Shown in pieces: positions 62,073 through 64,000 of a stretch of DNA of 64,000 nt. The notes under the pieces were generated by a model. The model was given only the letters and a program-made list of their open reading frames with translations, ran no database searches and was not told where the DNA came from. The stretch's first letter is position 1, and each line of letters opens with the position of its first letter. This DNA is from Flavivirga amylovorans (GTDB taxonomy: Bacteria > Bacteroidota > Bacteroidia > Flavobacteriales > Flavobacteriaceae), in contig NZ_JAUOEM010000001.1 in NCBI RefSeq assembly GCF_030540875.1, forward strand, positions 186,001 to 250,000. The letters run 5' to 3'. The translations under genes and the position numbers were made by a program.

Positions 62073-63737
62073 ATGTTAAAAAATATATTTTCGCTTGTTT
62101 TCGTTTTCTTTTTTTGCATGTCCAGTAAGGCGCAAAGTGTTTCAAATGACAACTTAGTAGTTAAAGATGTAATAAAAACTAATCCAAAATTAGTTGTAGG
62201 CATTGTAGTAGACCAAATGCGATATGATTATCTAACACGCTTTTATAATAAATTTGGTCAAGGCGGTTTTAAACGTATGATAAATGAAGGTTTTAATTGT
62301 AAAAACAATCATTTTAATTATATCCCAACTTATACAGGGCCAGGGCATACATCGGTTTATACTGGTACAACACCAAAATATCATGGCATTATTGGTAATA
62401 ATTGGTACGATAAAGAAATTAAAGAAATGGTGTATTGCGCTGGAGATCGTTCTGTTCAATCCGTTGGAACCAAAAGTACAGCAGGCAAGATGTCTCCTCA
62501 CAGGATGAAAACATCAACATTTACCGATGAGAATAGATTGTTTACTCAAATGAGAGGTAAGACCATTGGTATTTCTATTAAAGACAGAGGTGCTATTTTA
62601 CCGGCAGGTCATACGGCGAATGCAGCTTATTGGTTTCATGGGAAGGATAAAGGTCATTGGATATCCAGTTCGTTTTATATGAACGATTTACCAAAATGGG
62701 TAAAAGATTTTAATAGATCTGATGCAGCTGAATCTTATTTTAAAGTTTGGAATACTTTATATGATATCGATTCGTACGTAGAGAGTGGAAGTGATTTAAA
62801 TTCATTTGAAGGTGGGTTTAAAGGAAAAGAAACAGCAACATTTCCTTATGACTTAAAGGCGTTAAAAAAAGAAAATGGAGGCTTTGATATTTTAAAGTCT
62901 ACTGCTTATGGAAATAGTTTAACTACAGATTTCGCTTTAGCAGCATTAGATGGAGAACAATTAGGAGAAGATGCCATCACGGATGTTTTAACAGTTAGTT
63001 ATTCTAGTACAGATTATATAGGGCATAATTTTGGAGTAAACTCAAAAGAAATTGAAGATACTTATCTGCGTTTAGATAAAGATTTAGAAAGACTATTTAC
63101 TATTCTTGATACCAAAGTAGGGAAAGGAATGTATACTGTGTTTTTAACTGCAGATCATGGTGCAGTAGATGTACCTTCATATTTACAATCTGTTAAAATT
63201 CCTGCTGGGTATTTAAAGAACTCCGAACGCAAAGAAAAATTCCAAAAATTCCTAAAAGATACCTATGGAACAACAGATATTCTGGAAAACATTAGTAATA
63301 ATCAGATTTTCTTAAATAGGGAGAAAATTAAAGCGTTAGGATTAAATTTAAGTGATGTTCAAGAAGCGATTGTGAATGAACAAATAACATATAAAAATAT
63401 TTCAAAGGGCTATACAGCAACAACGATGAGTTCTACTGATTTTACTACCGGAATAGAAGAACTATTACAAAATGGATTTAATCAAAAAAGATCAGGAGAT
63501 ATATTATTAGTAAATGATCCAGCCTATATTTCCTATGGAAAAACGGGATCTACGCATGGTAGTGGTTTGAATTATGATACTCATGTACCGCTTTTGTTTT
63601 TTGGTAAAGGGATAAAGAAAGGTCAGACTTTTCAAAAAACAGTAATAACAGATATTGCACCCACGATGTCTGCACTTTTAAGTATTAGTTTTCCAAACGG
63701 AGCAACTGGCCAACCATTAGAGTTTGTTTTAGATTAG
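62073..63737 (+). CDS. pafA: Alkaline phosphatase, PafA-like
   Basis: A 554-residue secreted phosphatase with a signal peptide (MLKNIFSLVFVFFFCMSSKA). Metal ligands and nucleophile are in VVGIVVDQMRYDYL near residue 41 and IPTYTGPGHTSVYTG, where Thr88 is the probable nucleophile. Later ligands are in SYSSTDYIGHNFG near 310 and FLTADHGAVDVP near 357. PafA hydrolyses phosphate monoesters in the periplasm or outside the cell to supply phosphate. The NUC1-type endonuclease gene follows at 2 bp, so the pair could serve phosphate scavenging. Confidence 0.9.
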   Translation: MLKNIFSLVFVFFFCMSSKAQSVSNDNLVVKDVIKTNPKLVVGIVVDQMRYDYLTRFYNKFGQGGFKRMINEGFNCKNNHFNYIPTYTGPGHTSVYTGTTPKYHGIIGNNWYDKEIKEMVYCAGDRSVQSVGTKSTAGKMSPHRMKTSTFTDENRLFTQMRGKTIGISIKDRGAILPAGHTANAAYWFHGKDKGHWISSSFYMNDLPKWVKDFNRSDAAESYFKVWNTLYDIDSYVESGSDLNSFEGGFKGKETATFPYDLKALKKENGGFDILKSTAYGNSLTTDFALAALDGEQLGEDAITDVLTVSYSSTDYIGHNFGVNSKEIEDTYLRLDKDLERLFTILDTKVGKGMYTVFLTADHGAVDVPSYLQSVKIPAGYLKNSERKEKFQKFLKDTYGTTDILENISNNQIFLNREKIKALGLNLSDVQEAIVNEQITYKNISKGYTATTMSSTDFTTGIEELLQNGFNQKRSGDILLVNDPAYISYGKTGSTHGSGLNYDTHVPLLFFGKGIKKGQTFQKTVITDIAPTMSALLSISFPNGATGQPLEFVLD

Positions 63738-63739
63738 TT

Positions 63740-64000
63740 ATGAATAAAAAGACTATTTATTCGCTAATAGCAATTCTTATTGTTTTTGGAATATACGGCT
63801 ATGAGCATTTTTTAGAGGAAGAAGAAACGGTCGAAATTGTTGAAACTGGTAAAGAAGCTAAAGATAATACGAATGAATATTTCTTGCCAACTACTACAAC
63901 AGGTCAAATAATTCATCATGAAGGATATTCATTGTCTTATAGTGAACCACACGAACAAGCAGAATGGGTTGCTTATGAATTAAAAAAAGCCCATTTATCA
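63740..64000 (+). CDS. DNA/RNA non-specific endonuclease (start only)
   Basis: 87 codons from ATG 63740 run off the right edge. A membrane anchor or signal helix (MNKKTIYSLIAILIVFGIYG) is followed by an acidic stretch, and then HHEGYSLSYSEPHEQAEWVAYEL, the N-terminal hallmark of the NUC1/endonuclease G family before its DRGH active site, which lies outside the window. It is 2 bp downstream of pafA, which suggests co-expression in extracellular nucleic-acid phosphate recovery. Confidence 0.8.
   Translation, partial: MNKKTIYSLIAILIVFGIYGYEHFLEEEETVEIVETGKEAKDNTNEYFLPTTTTGQIIHHEGYSLSYSEPHEQAEWVAYELKKAHLS

Noticed and set aside
1-64000. CRISPR arrays, complete insertion sequences, rRNA
   Set aside because: No regularly spaced direct repeats, transposase frames or rRNA segments were seen.

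Overview
The window is AT-rich chromosomal DNA from a member of the Flavobacteriaceae (Bacteroidota), probably marine. The evidence is gene content and promoters: gldJ, porU and porV of gliding motility and the type IX secretion system (T9SS), T9SS sorting domains, PorP/SprF and SusC-type sequences, PafA-type alkaline phosphatase, and TTG-N18/20-TATATTTG promoters. I do not assign a genus.

Layout. 1-3954 (minus): a truncated GT2 glycosyltransferase, a MORN-repeat protein, a membrane polyferredoxin and an FAD/NAD oxidoreductase. 4244-10387 (plus): DUF547 protein, outer-membrane barrel, GH113-like lipoprotein, small lipoprotein and two tandem BamA-like paralogues, closed by a roughly 210-bp element with inverted ends. 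10601-14053 (minus): pyruvate carboxylase. 15045-22596 (minus): an arsenosugar-biosynthesis type cluster (two rSAM-associated glycosyltransferases, DUF547 lipoprotein, ArsM, purine nucleoside phosphorylase, rhodanese, radical SAM ArsS, peroxidase-like protein). It is interrupted by a decayed SusC/TonB-receptor fragment. 22791-31229: acyl-CoA dehydrogenase, anmK, an amino-acid dehydrogenase, NhaD, an ExbB-ExbD-TonB set and folC. 31292-32964: tRNA-Val(UAC) followed by an orphan T9SS sorting-domain fragment, two unknown small genes and an XRE repressor. 33005-44926: murF, gldJ, porU, porV, cdd, pdhA, pdhC. 45022-52935: M28 peptidase, short-chain dehydrogenase, then a T9SS type-B secreted protein with a PorP/SprF protein and an OmpA protein. 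52947-64000: HAD hydrolase, GNAT acetyltransferase, SprT-like protein, mannose-1-phosphate guanylyltransferase, DUF389 and RDD membrane proteins, an MlaE/MlaF lipid transporter, alkaline phosphatase and the start of a NUC1-type endonuclease.

How the genes work together. GldJ, PorU and PorV support export and C-terminal processing of T9SS cargo; the 933-residue protein at 47179 is such a cargo and carries its own partner proteins. The arsenic cluster could methylate arsenic, attach an adenosyl-derived sugar, remove the base and glycosylate the product. ExbB/ExbD/TonB would energise outer-membrane receptors.

No CRISPR array, complete insertion sequence or rRNA was seen. The least explained parts are the small-gene patch after tRNA-Val, the pseudogene junction beside arsS, and the repeat-bearing intergenic gaps.
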